The position numbers were made by a program, and so were the translations under genes. From Mycobacterium numidiamassiliense (GTDB lineage Bacteria; Actinomycetota; Actinomycetes; Mycobacteriales; Mycobacteriaceae): a DNA stretch of 64,000 bases. Positions 49,910 to 57,727 of this stretch are shown here, in pieces (positions within the stretch are counted from its first letter, which is position 1; the number at the start of each line of letters is the position of its first letter). The notes below the pieces were generated by a model. It was not told the DNA's origin. It saw only the letters and a list, made by a program, of their open reading frames with translations, and did no database searches. The DNA lies in assembly GCF_900157365.1 (NCBI RefSeq), contig NZ_FUEZ01000004.1, positions 1,413,066 to 1,477,065 of the forward strand. Reading direction: 5' to 3'.

Positions 49910-50727
49910 GGACCTCTGTCCTGCCACTCGCAACCGGTCAACTCCACCGAGGTATCCCACAGCCGTCGCGCGCTTTCGGCATCGCGGGCCTTGTCTTTGA
50001 GTTTGGTCGGCTTCGGTCGGCCCCACTGGTGCATCAGGCCGCGCGGCGCGATGTAGGTGCCGTTGGGCAAGGTCGTGGTGATCGCCTGAATAGTCGAGCG
50101 AGCACCGTCGGCCGGGCTCTGCGCGATACGCGGCGAGAGCACACGGCCCGCCCACTGCAGTACACCCGAACCGTTGCGAGTGATGCCGGTGTCGGTCATG
50201 CCGGGATCGGAGGCGTAGGCGGTCTTTCCGCGGGCGACCAACTCCCGAACGAACAGCAGGTTGGCCAGCTTGGACTCCCCGTAAGCCGACCATGGGTTGT
50301 AGCGGCGCCGGTGGTAGTTGAGGTCATCGAACTGCATGCGGGCGGTGTTGTAGTTGGTGCTGGCCACCGCCACGACACGGTCGCGGATCCGGTCGCCGAG
50401 TAGACATGTCAACGCGAAGTGGCCAAGGTGGTTGGTGCCCATGTGAGCCTCGAAGCCGTCGGCCGTGCGGGTCAGCGGCAAGCCCAACACGCCGGCGTTG
50501 TTCACCAGCACGTCGACGTAGTCGACGGTGTCGGTGAACTTGCGCACGCTGGTGAGGTCGGCTAGATCCAGCTCACGTACCTCGACTTCGCCGGGCATCG
50601 ACGCCGCGGCTTCGTACGCCTTTGCCGGGGTCCGGCACGCGATGATCACTTCGTGGCCGGCAGCGGCCATGGCGTGCGCGGTGGCTTTCCCGACGCCACT
50701 ATTTCCGCCTGTGACGATGATCCGCAC
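49906..50727 (-). CDS. SDR family NAD(P)-dependent oxidoreductase (protochlorophyllide-reductase-like)
   Basis: This 273-residue SDR has TGGNSGVGKATAHAMAAAG, VNNAGVLGLPLTRTADGFE and the YGESKLANLLFVREL active site typical of the retinol-dehydrogenase/protochlorophyllide-reductase-like group. GTG 50727 follows AAGGAGG. It is the first gene of a three-gene leftward operon (SDR, acyl-CoA dehydrogenase, DUF35). Substrate unknown, probably a hydrophobic alcohol or ketone. Confidence 0.88.
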   Translation of the reverse strand: MRIIVTGGNSGVGKATAHAMAAAGHEVIIACRTPAKAYEAAASMPGEVEVRELDLADLTSVRKFTDTVDYVDVLVNNAGVLGLPLTRTADGFEAHMGTNHLGHFALTCLLGDRIRDRVVAVASTNYNTARMQFDDLNYHRRRYNPWSAYGESKLANLLFVRELVARGKTAYASDPGMTDTGITRNGSGVLQWAGRVLSPRIAQSPADGARSTIQAITTTLPNGTYIAPRGLMHQWGRPKPTKLKDKARDAESARRLWDTSVELTGCEWQDRGP

Positions 50728-50765
50728 GTTACCGTGCCCTCCTTCGCATCAATTCACACAAACAG

Positions 50766-50779
50766 TAAACTATTTATCG
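50766..50779. promoter_or_regulatory. AT-rich element shared with the DUF732 promoter
   Basis: TAAACTATTTATCG lies between the divergent SDR and ligase genes. Its reverse complement matches 12 of 14 bases of the element at 52395-52408, in the same orientation relative to the gene it precedes. It may be a -10 region or an operator. Confidence 0.35.
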
Positions 50780-50806
50780 CTTTGACAAAACCGACGAGGA
50801 GAGACG

Positions 50807-50848
50807 TTGATAGCTGCTCGCCCTAGTGCGGTTCAACCGCTGGGATGA
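50807..50848 (+). other. Possible 13-codon leader peptide coupled to the ligase start
   Basis: A TTG at 50807 preceded by GAGGAGAG opens a 13-codon frame whose TGA (50846-50848) overlaps the ATG of the ligase (50845). The ligase itself has no good ribosome site. The arrangement would allow translational coupling, but the frame could be chance. Confidence 0.3.
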
Positions 50849-52290
50849 CATGGCTCGAGCGGATCTCCGCAGTCCACGAGCGCAGTGAACGTGCAGCTGT
50901 CATAGGCGACGCCGGCTCCGTTAGCGGTCGTGAACTGATCGGAAAGGCCGTCGCGGCCGCGGACCTGCTCGTCGACCTCGAAGTCCACTCAGGTCAGCCG
51001 ATCCCCGCGTTGCTCACCACTAATGCCGACGCGCTTGCACTGCTATTCGGCGGTGCCGCCGTCGACAGACCGCTGGCTCCGCTTGGGCCGCGGCATACTT
51101 CCGCAGAACTGGCCGAGACGGTGCGTCGAAGCGGCTCGTCGGTGTTACTCGCCGAGGCCGCGTTCGCCGAGACGGCTCGACACGTTGCCGACGCGGTCGA
51201 AATCCGTGCGGTGACAATACCTTTCTTGCCGGTGTCGAGGCGTCCGCTGCATCCGGAACCCGGTCCCACGGCGATCTACCTGCACACCGCGGGAACCACC
51301 GGAGTTCCCAAGCGAGTTTCGCTGAGCGAGGGAGTGCTTGACGCGCGCGCCGCGCTTTTACGTCGCCTGATCGGCATTGGCCCCGACGACCGTTATGCAA
51401 CCGGTTCGCCGCTACATCACATCGGTGGTCTGGGCAACATCCTGGTGGCGCTTACGGCCGGGGCGGCAGTTATCTGTACCACGAGATTCTCCTTCGATTG
51501 GTGGCGCAACCTGAAGCAACTTCACGCCACCCACTGCCTGCTCGTGCCGACCATGATCGAGATGTTGCTCAGCGAGGGACTTCTCGACGCAGTTCCGCTC
51601 AAGACGTTGATCTATGGCGCCTCGCCGATCAGCGTCGACACGTTGCGACGCGTTCTTGACGTGCTGCCCGACGTCGCGATGGTCAGCCTCTACGGCCAAA
51701 CCGAGGGCAGCCCGATCACCAGCCTGAGCCCAGATGATCATCGGCTGGCTGCGGCCAAAGATCCCGACGTTCTGTCCAGTGTGGGCCGGCCGGTGAGCGG
51801 CCTTCGTCTGCACATCGACGAGCCGGACCGGGCTGGAATCGGCGAAGTGTTCGCCTCCGCGACGCACCTTTCCGTCCAAGGCGCCGACGGATGGTTGCGC
51901 ACCGGCGATCTGGGTGTGCTGGATGCCGACGGTTATCTCCGTCTTTGCGGTCGTCGGCACGACATGGTGGTTCGCGGCGGGGAGAACATCTATCCGGTGG
52001 AAGTCGAGAATGTGCTCGGTGCCCACCCCGCGGTCGCCGCGGTCGGCGTGGTGGGTGTGCCGGATCCACGACTCGGAGAAACCTTGGCCGCGTTTGTCGT
52101 GCCCGCGGATTCGACTCGTCCGCCGCGGCCCGAGGAACTACGTTCCTTCGCCCGCGTCACGCTGGCTGGCTTCAAGATCCCGCGTTACTGGTACACGGTC
52201 GCCGAGCTGCCGGTCAACAGCGCAGGCAAGCTCGATCGTGCCACCCTTCGTGCAACACACCTGAAGCGTCAGCACACCGGATCAGCGTGA
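50845..52290 (+). CDS. Class I adenylate-forming enzyme (acyl-CoA synthetase-like)
   Basis: This 481-residue ligase has a P-loop variant LHTAGTTGVPKRVSL, SLYGQTEGSPI, GWLRTGDLG, the GRRHDMVVRGGENIYPVE hinge and the catalytic Lys in LPVNSAGKLDRA. It is shorter at the N-terminus than typical ligases. ATG 50845 lacks its own strong ribosome site; a short upstream frame with one overlaps it. It is transcribed alone, divergent from the SDR operon. Confidence 0.88.
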   Translation: MTWLERISAVHERSERAAVIGDAGSVSGRELIGKAVAAADLLVDLEVHSGQPIPALLTTNADALALLFGGAAVDRPLAPLGPRHTSAELAETVRRSGSSVLLAEAAFAETARHVADAVEIRAVTIPFLPVSRRPLHPEPGPTAIYLHTAGTTGVPKRVSLSEGVLDARAALLRRLIGIGPDDRYATGSPLHHIGGLGNILVALTAGAAVICTTRFSFDWWRNLKQLHATHCLLVPTMIEMLLSEGLLDAVPLKTLIYGASPISVDTLRRVLDVLPDVAMVSLYGQTEGSPITSLSPDDHRLAAAKDPDVLSSVGRPVSGLRLHIDEPDRAGIGEVFASATHLSVQGADGWLRTGDLGVLDADGYLRLCGRRHDMVVRGGENIYPVEVENVLGAHPAVAAVGVVGVPDPRLGETLAAFVVPADSTRPPRPEELRSFARVTLAGFKIPRYWYTVAELPVNSAGKLDRATLRATHLKRQHTGSA

Positions 52291-52394
52291 GTTATGTGCG
52301 CACGCACCCAGGCGTGCAGTTCATCGGTAACTCATCGCTCGCGTCCTCCGGTGTACACGTCGTCCCGGCGACGGTGAAACCGCTAGATCTTATC

Positions 52395-52408
52395 CGTTAT
52401 ATAGTTTA
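52395..52408. promoter_or_regulatory. AT-rich element directly before DUF732 start
   Basis: CGTTATATAGTTTA abuts the ATG at 52409 and contains a -10-like TATAGT (52400-52405). It matches, as reverse complement, the element at 50766. A leaderless transcript is likely. Confidence 0.35.
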
Positions 52409-52861
52409 ATGTCTCGGTGTATGCCGATAGCCGCGCGAAGCCCGGTCGGATCAGCAGGTCGACAGAGGACCACTTTTCGTCGGTCGCTCGTCGCTGTGAT
52501 TGTCGCCGCAACTGCCGTCAGCGGGGTCCCGCTGACACTGGCACCGCCGGCGCGTGCGGTACCGGCGCCCGAGGTCGAGTATGTCTACGACGTGGTGGTG
52601 CGGCGGCATTACGGCTTTCCGAACAACGACGCGCTTGCCTACGGCCACGGGATCTGCGACAAGGTCGGCCGGGGCGAAGCGTACGCGCAGGTTATGGGTG
52701 ACGTGAAGAGCGACGTGACCCCAAACGATGAGTTCGCGGCCAATTATCTGGTCTCCTATGCGGTCAACTTGCTGTGCCCCGAGCTGATATGGCAGCTGCG
52801 GAATTCAGCCGCTGGCTACCAACCGCCGGGCGGAGCAGCCGCGCCCGGTACCTATTACTGA
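52409..52861 (+). CDS. DUF732 family secreted protein
   Basis: This 150-residue protein has an N-terminal signal sequence (FRRSLVAVIVAATAVSGVPL, cleavage near ARA-VPAP) followed by a DUF732 domain with the characteristic GHGICDKVGRG and VNLLCPEL cysteines, and a Pro/Gly tail. DUF732 proteins are small, exported and specific to mycobacteria and close relatives; function unknown. The gene is unrelated to catabolism and marks the host lineage. An ATG at 52421 is an alternative start. In-frame codons after the stop repeat a YQPPG motif seen before it. Confidence 0.82.
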   Translation: MSRCMPIAARSPVGSAGRQRTTFRRSLVAVIVAATAVSGVPLTLAPPARAVPAPEVEYVYDVVVRRHYGFPNNDALAYGHGICDKVGRGEAYAQVMGDVKSDVTPNDEFAANYLVSYAVNLLCPELIWQLRNSAAGYQPPGGAAAPGTYY

Positions 52862-52955
52862 GGCAGACTTTTGGCATACCAACCCCCGGGGTACCGGGAA
52901 GGCGCCGGAGTTCAAATCCCTTGAACACCACAGAGTTTGAGTAGCTCGACGGGTC

Positions 52956-53436
52956 TTATGTGTCTGGCTCTGAGCCGGGCCCGACGGGCAGCCGAACAAG
53001 GAATCCAGCCATGATCAGCGATCTGGCCAGTTCCGTCTGCTGCTCCGCGGACAGCCCCGGTAGCTCGCAAACCCGAAACGGCTCAGTGCTTTTCGACAGA
53101 AATTGCAATGCGTCCTCATGGTCGGGAGCGGCTTTTATTTCGAGTTGGGCGAAGTTCAGCGCGACGCCGTCGGGAGTGTCTGTTACCCGCGAATATAGCG
53201 GCTGGTACTTCATCACGCGGGTGCGGCCATCGATCCCGATGGCGTCCGAGATCGCCTGTCCGAGCGGCGCGCATTGGCCGCGTTTGACCAGGTCATCCGC
53301 GAGCGAACTGAGACCCTCCGCGATGACGCCGGGCTCTTCGAGGGCCTCGATGGCGTCACGCGCAGGGCGCCCAGCCTGGCCCGGACGTCGGGGTCGTTCA
53401 GGTACCGCGGCGGCAACTGCGTGTGGATGCGGTCAT
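52956..53436 (-). pseudogene. Frameshifted gene of unknown function (about 155 residues)
   Basis: Three successive frames look like one broken gene. An ATG at 53436 overlaps the SDR stop by 4 bp, the pattern of intact operons here, but stops after 12 codons. The next frame reads LPPRYLNDPDVRARLGALR. The final frame continues DAIEALEEPGVIAEGLSSL through GRTRVMKYQPLYSRVTD to the stop at 52956. Two single-base losses, near 53415 and near 53358, would explain it. Only the last 86 codons are open from a start codon (53216). No family is recognised. Sequencing error is the alternative to true decay. Confidence 0.55.
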
Positions 53437-54284
53437 CGGAGTGGCTCAGGCGCGCCGGTGGTGTCCGGGGCAGCGAACATCTTGGTGAGATCGAGCTGGC
53501 CGGATTGCACGGCGCCGAAGAATCCGCCATCTGTGACCAGTGCTTCGCCGTTGATGTAGCTCGATCGGGGGCTGTTGAGGAAGATCAGCGGCCACGCTTG
53601 TTCCTCGGCGGTTGAGCGCCGCCGGATCGGGCCGACGAAGGCGTCGATGATGTTCTGCCCCGCGAATTCCACGAAGTGGGGCAGCATCGCTGTGTCTGTC
53701 GGGCCGGGGTTGATGCAGTTGAGCCGGATGCCATCGGTGATCAGCGTGGCGGCCCGGGATCCGACCCAGGCGTTGATCGCCTTTTTTGAAAACGGGTACG
53801 CCCCGACGGCCCCCATCGCGTCATTGGCTTCGCACCACCGCTTGCCTTCATCGAATCCGTCGGTGGACACCAGTTCCGTCAGCTGCTCGAGCTCCAGTTG
53901 CCATCCCATAGCGGCATTGGAGGCGACCACGGCGACCGCCCCGCCTGCCGGAATCTTGGGCAGGACCAGGTTCACCAGATGCCGAGCACCCACGAAGTTG
54001 ACCAGCAACACGTCGAGGCCGGAGAACGGCGGTCCAGGCAGGCCCGCGCAGCCGAAATAGCCATCCACCGGTCCCTTAATGGATTCGGCTGCCCGCTCGA
54101 TGGAGGCGCGATCCCGCAGGTCCACCTCGACGACCCGGTCGACCGGAAGGTCGGTGGGCCGCACGTCGAGCGCAGTGACCCGTGCTCCGAGCTTGGTCAG
54201 GGTTGTTGCTGTCGCGGCGCCCATGCCTGATGCGGCGCCGGTAACCACTACATGGCGTCCCGCATATCCCAGTACGTCTTCCAT
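53433..54284 (-). CDS. SDR family oxidoreductase (3-alpha-hydroxysteroid dehydrogenase/carbonyl reductase-like)
   Basis: This 283-residue SDR has TGAASGMGAATATTL, a short central region (VDGYFGCAGLPGPPFSGLD) and the catalytic YPFSKKAINAW, followed by NCINPGPTDTAMLP. The layout resembles Comamonas-type 3-alpha-HSD/carbonyl reductases and coniferyl-alcohol dehydrogenases. It is divergent from an aldehyde dehydrogenase gene across a 190-bp region with a palindrome, and is followed by a frameshifted gene. It likely acts on a hydroxyl of an alicyclic or aryl-alkyl compound. Confidence 0.87.
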   Translation of the reverse strand: MEDVLGYAGRHVVVTGAASGMGAATATTLTKLGARVTALDVRPTDLPVDRVVEVDLRDRASIERAAESIKGPVDGYFGCAGLPGPPFSGLDVLLVNFVGARHLVNLVLPKIPAGGAVAVVASNAAMGWQLELEQLTELVSTDGFDEGKRWCEANDAMGAVGAYPFSKKAINAWVGSRAATLITDGIRLNCINPGPTDTAMLPHFVEFAGQNIIDAFVGPIRRRSTAEEQAWPLIFLNSPRSSYINGEALVTDGGFFGAVQSGQLDLTKMFAAPDTTGAPEPLR

Positions 54285-54345
54285 CGTTCCTCCGGCATCT
54301 TGGAAAATGTTGTCTGCCTTAAAGAAGATATATCAGGTGCTAATT

Positions 54346-54363
54346 GAGAAACATAATATTCTC
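54346..54363. promoter_or_regulatory. Candidate operator between SDR and ALDH genes
   Basis: The palindrome GAGAA-N8-TTCTC (GAGAAACATAATATTCTC) has perfect 5-bp arms and is flanked by direct repeats CTAATTGAG and CTAATTGGG. It lies in an AT-rich island between divergent genes. A degenerate TGACA-N6-TGTCT follows at 54393-54408. Confidence 0.45.
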
Positions 54364-54474
54364 CTAATTGGGATAGCGCTGCTAGCGTCCTCTGACACGA
54401 TTATGTCTGTTGCAGTAAGCCGGCGTTCGCGCTGCAGTGTGCGTCGAAGTCTTGCGAGTGGGAGGTAGTACGCG

Positions 54475-56004
54475 GTGAGTGACCGGTGGGATTACGACAA
54501 CTTGCTCATCGACGGCGCCTGGACGGCCGACGACACAGTCGGGGTCATCGAGGTCATCGACCCGGCCACCGAGGAGGTCATCGGCTCGGTTCCCGATGCT
54601 GGCCTCAAGGCCACCCATGCCGCCATCGTGGCGGCGCGACGGGCCTTCGATGACGGGCCCTGGTCACGGACGTCGCCTCGAGAACGCGCCGCCGTGCTAC
54701 GCTGGTTCGCCGCGATCCTCGACAAGCGCCACGATTTCCTCAAGAAGTTGGTGATGGCCGAGTCTGGGTCGGTCGGCTTCCTCGCTGACATCATTCAGGT
54801 CCGCGGCACCATCGACATCGCCGATTGGATCGCCGAGGCCATGGAGTTCGCGGTGCGCTGGACGGAGGTGTCGCCGCCGGCCGGGGGCCCGACCGGGATG
54901 GCCGGGCATGCCGTCGTCCGGGAGCCGGTCGGAGTGGTGGCCGCGATTACCCCGTTCAATTTCCCGTTCTTTCTCAACATCGTGAAGGTCCTGCCGGCTT
55001 TGGCGGCCGGCTGCACCGTCGTGCTCAAGCCACACCAGTGGACGCCACTGGATGCTTTCGAGATCGCCAAAGCAGCTCAGGATGCCGACCTTCCACCCGG
55101 CGTGCTGAACGTGATCGCCGGCGGTCCAGAAGTCGGCGAGGAGATGACCACTCACCCGCTGGTCGACATGGTGACGTTCACCGGCTCCACCGCGACCGGG
55201 CGGGCCATCATGGCGGCCGCGGCGCCCACGGTCAAACGCCTCCAGCTCGAGCTCGGCGGCAAAAGCGCGTCGATCGTCTTGAACGACGTCCCTGAGGATC
55301 ACGTCGCCAACATGGGCATCATCACCTCGATGATTCACGCCGGGCAGGGCTGCGCCATCCACACCAGAATGTTGCTACCTGAGCACCTGCTCGACGCGTA
55401 CGTCGACGGGGCCAAGAAGTCGGCGTCGTCGCTCAAGGTGGGCGACCCCCGAGAGCCCGACACGCTGATCGGCCCGTTGATCCGCGAGCGGCAGCGCGCC
55501 CGGGTGGAGGCATACGTACAGTCCGGCCTCGACGAGGGAGCCGAGCTCGTCTTCGGTGGCAAACGTCCCGCGCACCTGGCTAAGGGTTTTTTCTACGAGC
55601 CGACGCTATTCATCAACGCCCGCAACGACATGCGGATTGCCCAGGAGGAAATCTTTGGTCCGGTCCTCACCGTGATCACCTACAAGACCGAAGCCGAAGC
55701 GATCCGCCTCGCCAACGATTCGATCTACGGCCTCGGTGGCGGCGTCATCGCCGGCAATACCGCGCGCGGCTTCAACGTCGCCCGCCAGATCCGGGCCGGA
55801 AACGTCTCGGTGCAGACGGTCGGTTCGCCCACTGTTAACACCGAGGCCCTGGGCAGCTCTGGCCCTGGCTGGTCAGTCGATCAGCCCAGCGGTGTGGGCA
55901 TCACCGGTGTCTTCGGCGGATTCAAGCAGAGCGGCGTCGGCCGGGAATGGGGCCACCACGGGATCGAGGAGTTCACCGAACTCAAATCCATCGCCTGGAG
56001 TTGA
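54475..56004 (+). CDS. Aldehyde dehydrogenase family protein
   Basis: This 509-residue NAD(P)-dependent ALDH has the coenzyme motif TPFNFPFFLNIVKV, the base Glu in LQLELGGKSASIV, the nucleophilic Cys in AGQGCAIHTR and FGGFKQSGVGREWG at the C-terminus. GTG 54475 has GGGAGG 9 nt upstream. It would oxidise an aldehyde from a P450, alcohol dehydrogenase or aldolase step. It is 70% of the way through a divergent pair with the SDR at 53433. Confidence 0.92.
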   Translation: MSDRWDYDNLLIDGAWTADDTVGVIEVIDPATEEVIGSVPDAGLKATHAAIVAARRAFDDGPWSRTSPRERAAVLRWFAAILDKRHDFLKKLVMAESGSVGFLADIIQVRGTIDIADWIAEAMEFAVRWTEVSPPAGGPTGMAGHAVVREPVGVVAAITPFNFPFFLNIVKVLPALAAGCTVVLKPHQWTPLDAFEIAKAAQDADLPPGVLNVIAGGPEVGEEMTTHPLVDMVTFTGSTATGRAIMAAAAPTVKRLQLELGGKSASIVLNDVPEDHVANMGIITSMIHAGQGCAIHTRMLLPEHLLDAYVDGAKKSASSLKVGDPREPDTLIGPLIRERQRARVEAYVQSGLDEGAELVFGGKRPAHLAKGFFYEPTLFINARNDMRIAQEEIFGPVLTVITYKTEAEAIRLANDSIYGLGGGVIAGNTARGFNVARQIRAGNVSVQTVGSPTVNTEALGSSGPGWSVDQPSGVGITGVFGGFKQSGVGREWGHHGIEEFTELKSIAWS

Positions 56005-56240
56005 GTTGCAATGACTGTCGCCGGTCCGACAGGCAGGCTAGCTTAGCTTTAGCGTGTTAACCTCGTCAGACGGCAGCTCAGCGTTTCGCACTGGTAGAAC
56101 ATGATGGGCGCAATGCAAGAATTGAGTGGACGCTAGCCGAGGGCATGAGGGAGACGAATGAAGGCTCAAACCACGTCGTCTGTCGCCGCATGGACCTGTG
56201 GTCTGCCAGTGAACGAGAACCACGTTGTTGCGGGGCGTGC

Positions 56241-57035
56241 ATGACTGAGCAGTTGGGCATGTCTCGCCCCTTCACCTATCAACACGACGGGTTGACGTTG
56301 GCCTATGCAGTGGTCGGCGACGGACCTCAGCCGATTCTGTTCGTCCATGGTGCGACCGCCACCGGCGAGTTCGAATGGGCTGGCCTGGCCGCCGCCCTCG
56401 GGCCGGGCTATCGCTGCATCCTGCCCGATCTGCGCGGCCATGGCCGATCGGAATTCCGGCCGACGGCGACGACGGGGGACGTGGTCCGCGCGGACCTGCG
56501 CTATCTCATCGAGTACCTGGACCTGGGTCGCCCGCATGTGGTGGGTTTTTCCTACGGCGCGGAGATTGCGCTGACGCTGGAGCTAGACAATCCGGGAACA
56601 GCGCGATCTTTGGTCCTCATTTCTCCCGGGACGGGGCGCCCCATCGACTACCGCGCTCCGCGGCTGGAGCATCTGTACCGGAGTTGGCCCTTCGCGCTGC
56701 GACGCCTGCACGAGGCCACCCATGGGCCAGAGCACTGGCGTGACCTGGTCACGGCGATGCACGAGGACAGCGTGGCTTGGCCCGAATTGACCGAGGACAC
56801 GCTGGCCAGCGTCGCGTGCCCGATTCTGTTGATGGCAGGCGAGCGGGACGAATCGACTCGTCAGCAACAGGGTCGGCGGTTCGCGCAAGTCAATCCACGG
56901 GCGCGGTTTGTCGAGATCGCTGGCGCGGCGCATTCGGCCCACCAGAAGTGCCCGGATACGGTCAGGGGAGTCATCGGTGATTTCCTGGCCGAAGTCGACC
57001 TTGAGAGAGCGGAGCGTCATGGCGCGGTCAACTGA
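56241..57035 (+). CDS. Alpha/beta hydrolase
   Basis: This 264-residue alpha/beta-hydrolase has the oxyanion loop FVHGATATGEF, the nucleophile elbow GFSYGAE (GxSxG intact), an acid in MAGERDEST and a His in GAAHSAHQK. ATG 56241 is chosen; a frame from 56145 adds 32 residues of Cys- and Arg-rich sequence unlike the family. The 236 bp before it hold no other gene or clear promoter. It overlaps the TetR gene by 17 bp, so enzyme and regulator are co-expressed. Esterase, lactonase or C-C hydrolase activity cannot be separated by sequence. Confidence 0.85.
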   Translation: MTEQLGMSRPFTYQHDGLTLAYAVVGDGPQPILFVHGATATGEFEWAGLAAALGPGYRCILPDLRGHGRSEFRPTATTGDVVRADLRYLIEYLDLGRPHVVGFSYGAEIALTLELDNPGTARSLVLISPGTGRPIDYRAPRLEHLYRSWPFALRRLHEATHGPEHWRDLVTAMHEDSVAWPELTEDTLASVACPILLMAGERDESTRQQQGRRFAQVNPRARFVEIAGAAHSAHQKCPDTVRGVIGDFLAEVDLERAERHGAVN

Positions 57036-57708
57036 GCTGAAGGCGAAGAAGAATCATCAGCCCGCGGAGCCGCATGTGCCGGGCTGGCAAAGGGACAGTG
57101 TCGACCGGTCACTGCGCAACGCCCGCGCGCGTGCCCAGGCCCGAAGCGACCGCTTCGTCTCGGCGGCGATAGAACTCCTCGGGGAGCGCGACGAAAGCGA
57201 CTTCACCATCCAGGATGTCGTCGACAAATCGAACATGTCGCAGCGGACGTTCTACACCTTCTTCGACGGCAAAGACAGCCTGCTGTTGGCGGTGTACGAG
57301 ACGATCCTGCGGACTACGGCGATGCCGATGATGCGGGAGCGGTGTGAGGGCATCACGGATCCCGTGCTGCGGCTGCGGACGCTGATGGAGGCACTGTCCG
57401 AAATCACCGCGATGCCGGCCCGACTGGCGCGCGGCCTCAGTGTGCTGCACCTGCGGCTCGCCGAATCCCGCCCCAATGACCTCGCTCACGCCCTGGAACC
57501 CCTGCACTCGTTCATCGTCGAGTTGCTCGAAGCGGTTGCCGAGGCAGGCCTGCTCCGGGATGACGTCCCGCTAGCCACCCAGGCCGCGCTGCTGCAGGAA
57601 CTACTGCTGGCGACGTCGCACTCCGCGGTGTTGTCCGGTGGGCGGTCGACCAGTGTCGATGACCTCTGGGCCTTCTGCTCGGCGGCCATCCTGCGCACCG
57701 CGACCTGA
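57019..57708 (+). CDS. TetR/AcrR family transcriptional regulator
   Basis: This 229-residue TetR has an unusually long basic N-terminus (ELKAKKNHQPAEPHVPGWQR) before its HTH at about residues 60-80 (TIQDVVDKSNMSQRTFYTFF). The N-terminal extension is typical of some mycobacterial lipid-related TetRs and may touch the DNA minor groove. ATG 57019 with GGAG upstream lies inside the hydrolase 3' end. It converges on the CaiB gene. Its operator was not identified; the palindromes at 54346 or 59866 are possible. Confidence 0.88.
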   Translation: MARSTELKAKKNHQPAEPHVPGWQRDSVDRSLRNARARAQARSDRFVSAAIELLGERDESDFTIQDVVDKSNMSQRTFYTFFDGKDSLLLAVYETILRTTAMPMMRERCEGITDPVLRLRTLMEALSEITAMPARLARGLSVLHLRLAESRPNDLAHALEPLHSFIVELLEAVAEAGLLRDDVPLATQAALLQELLLATSHSAVLSGGRSTSVDDLWAFCSAAILRTAT

Positions 57709-57727
57709 CAACCGCGGCGGCTTTTCT

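Noticed and set aside
52886..52900. Short hairpin CCCGG-GGTA-CCGGG as a terminator between DUF732 and the frameshifted gene
   Set aside because: The stem is only 5 bp, overlaps a coding-like Pro/Gly repeat and has no T-run.
52908..52935. tRNA-like GGAGTTCAAATCC followed by ACACCAC
   Set aside because: The flanking bases do not form a T-arm stem and no acceptor or anticodon arm precedes it.
56145..56240. 32-residue N-terminal extension of the alpha/beta hydrolase
   Set aside because: The extra residues are Cys- and Arg-rich, unlike the family, and no ribosome site favours that start.
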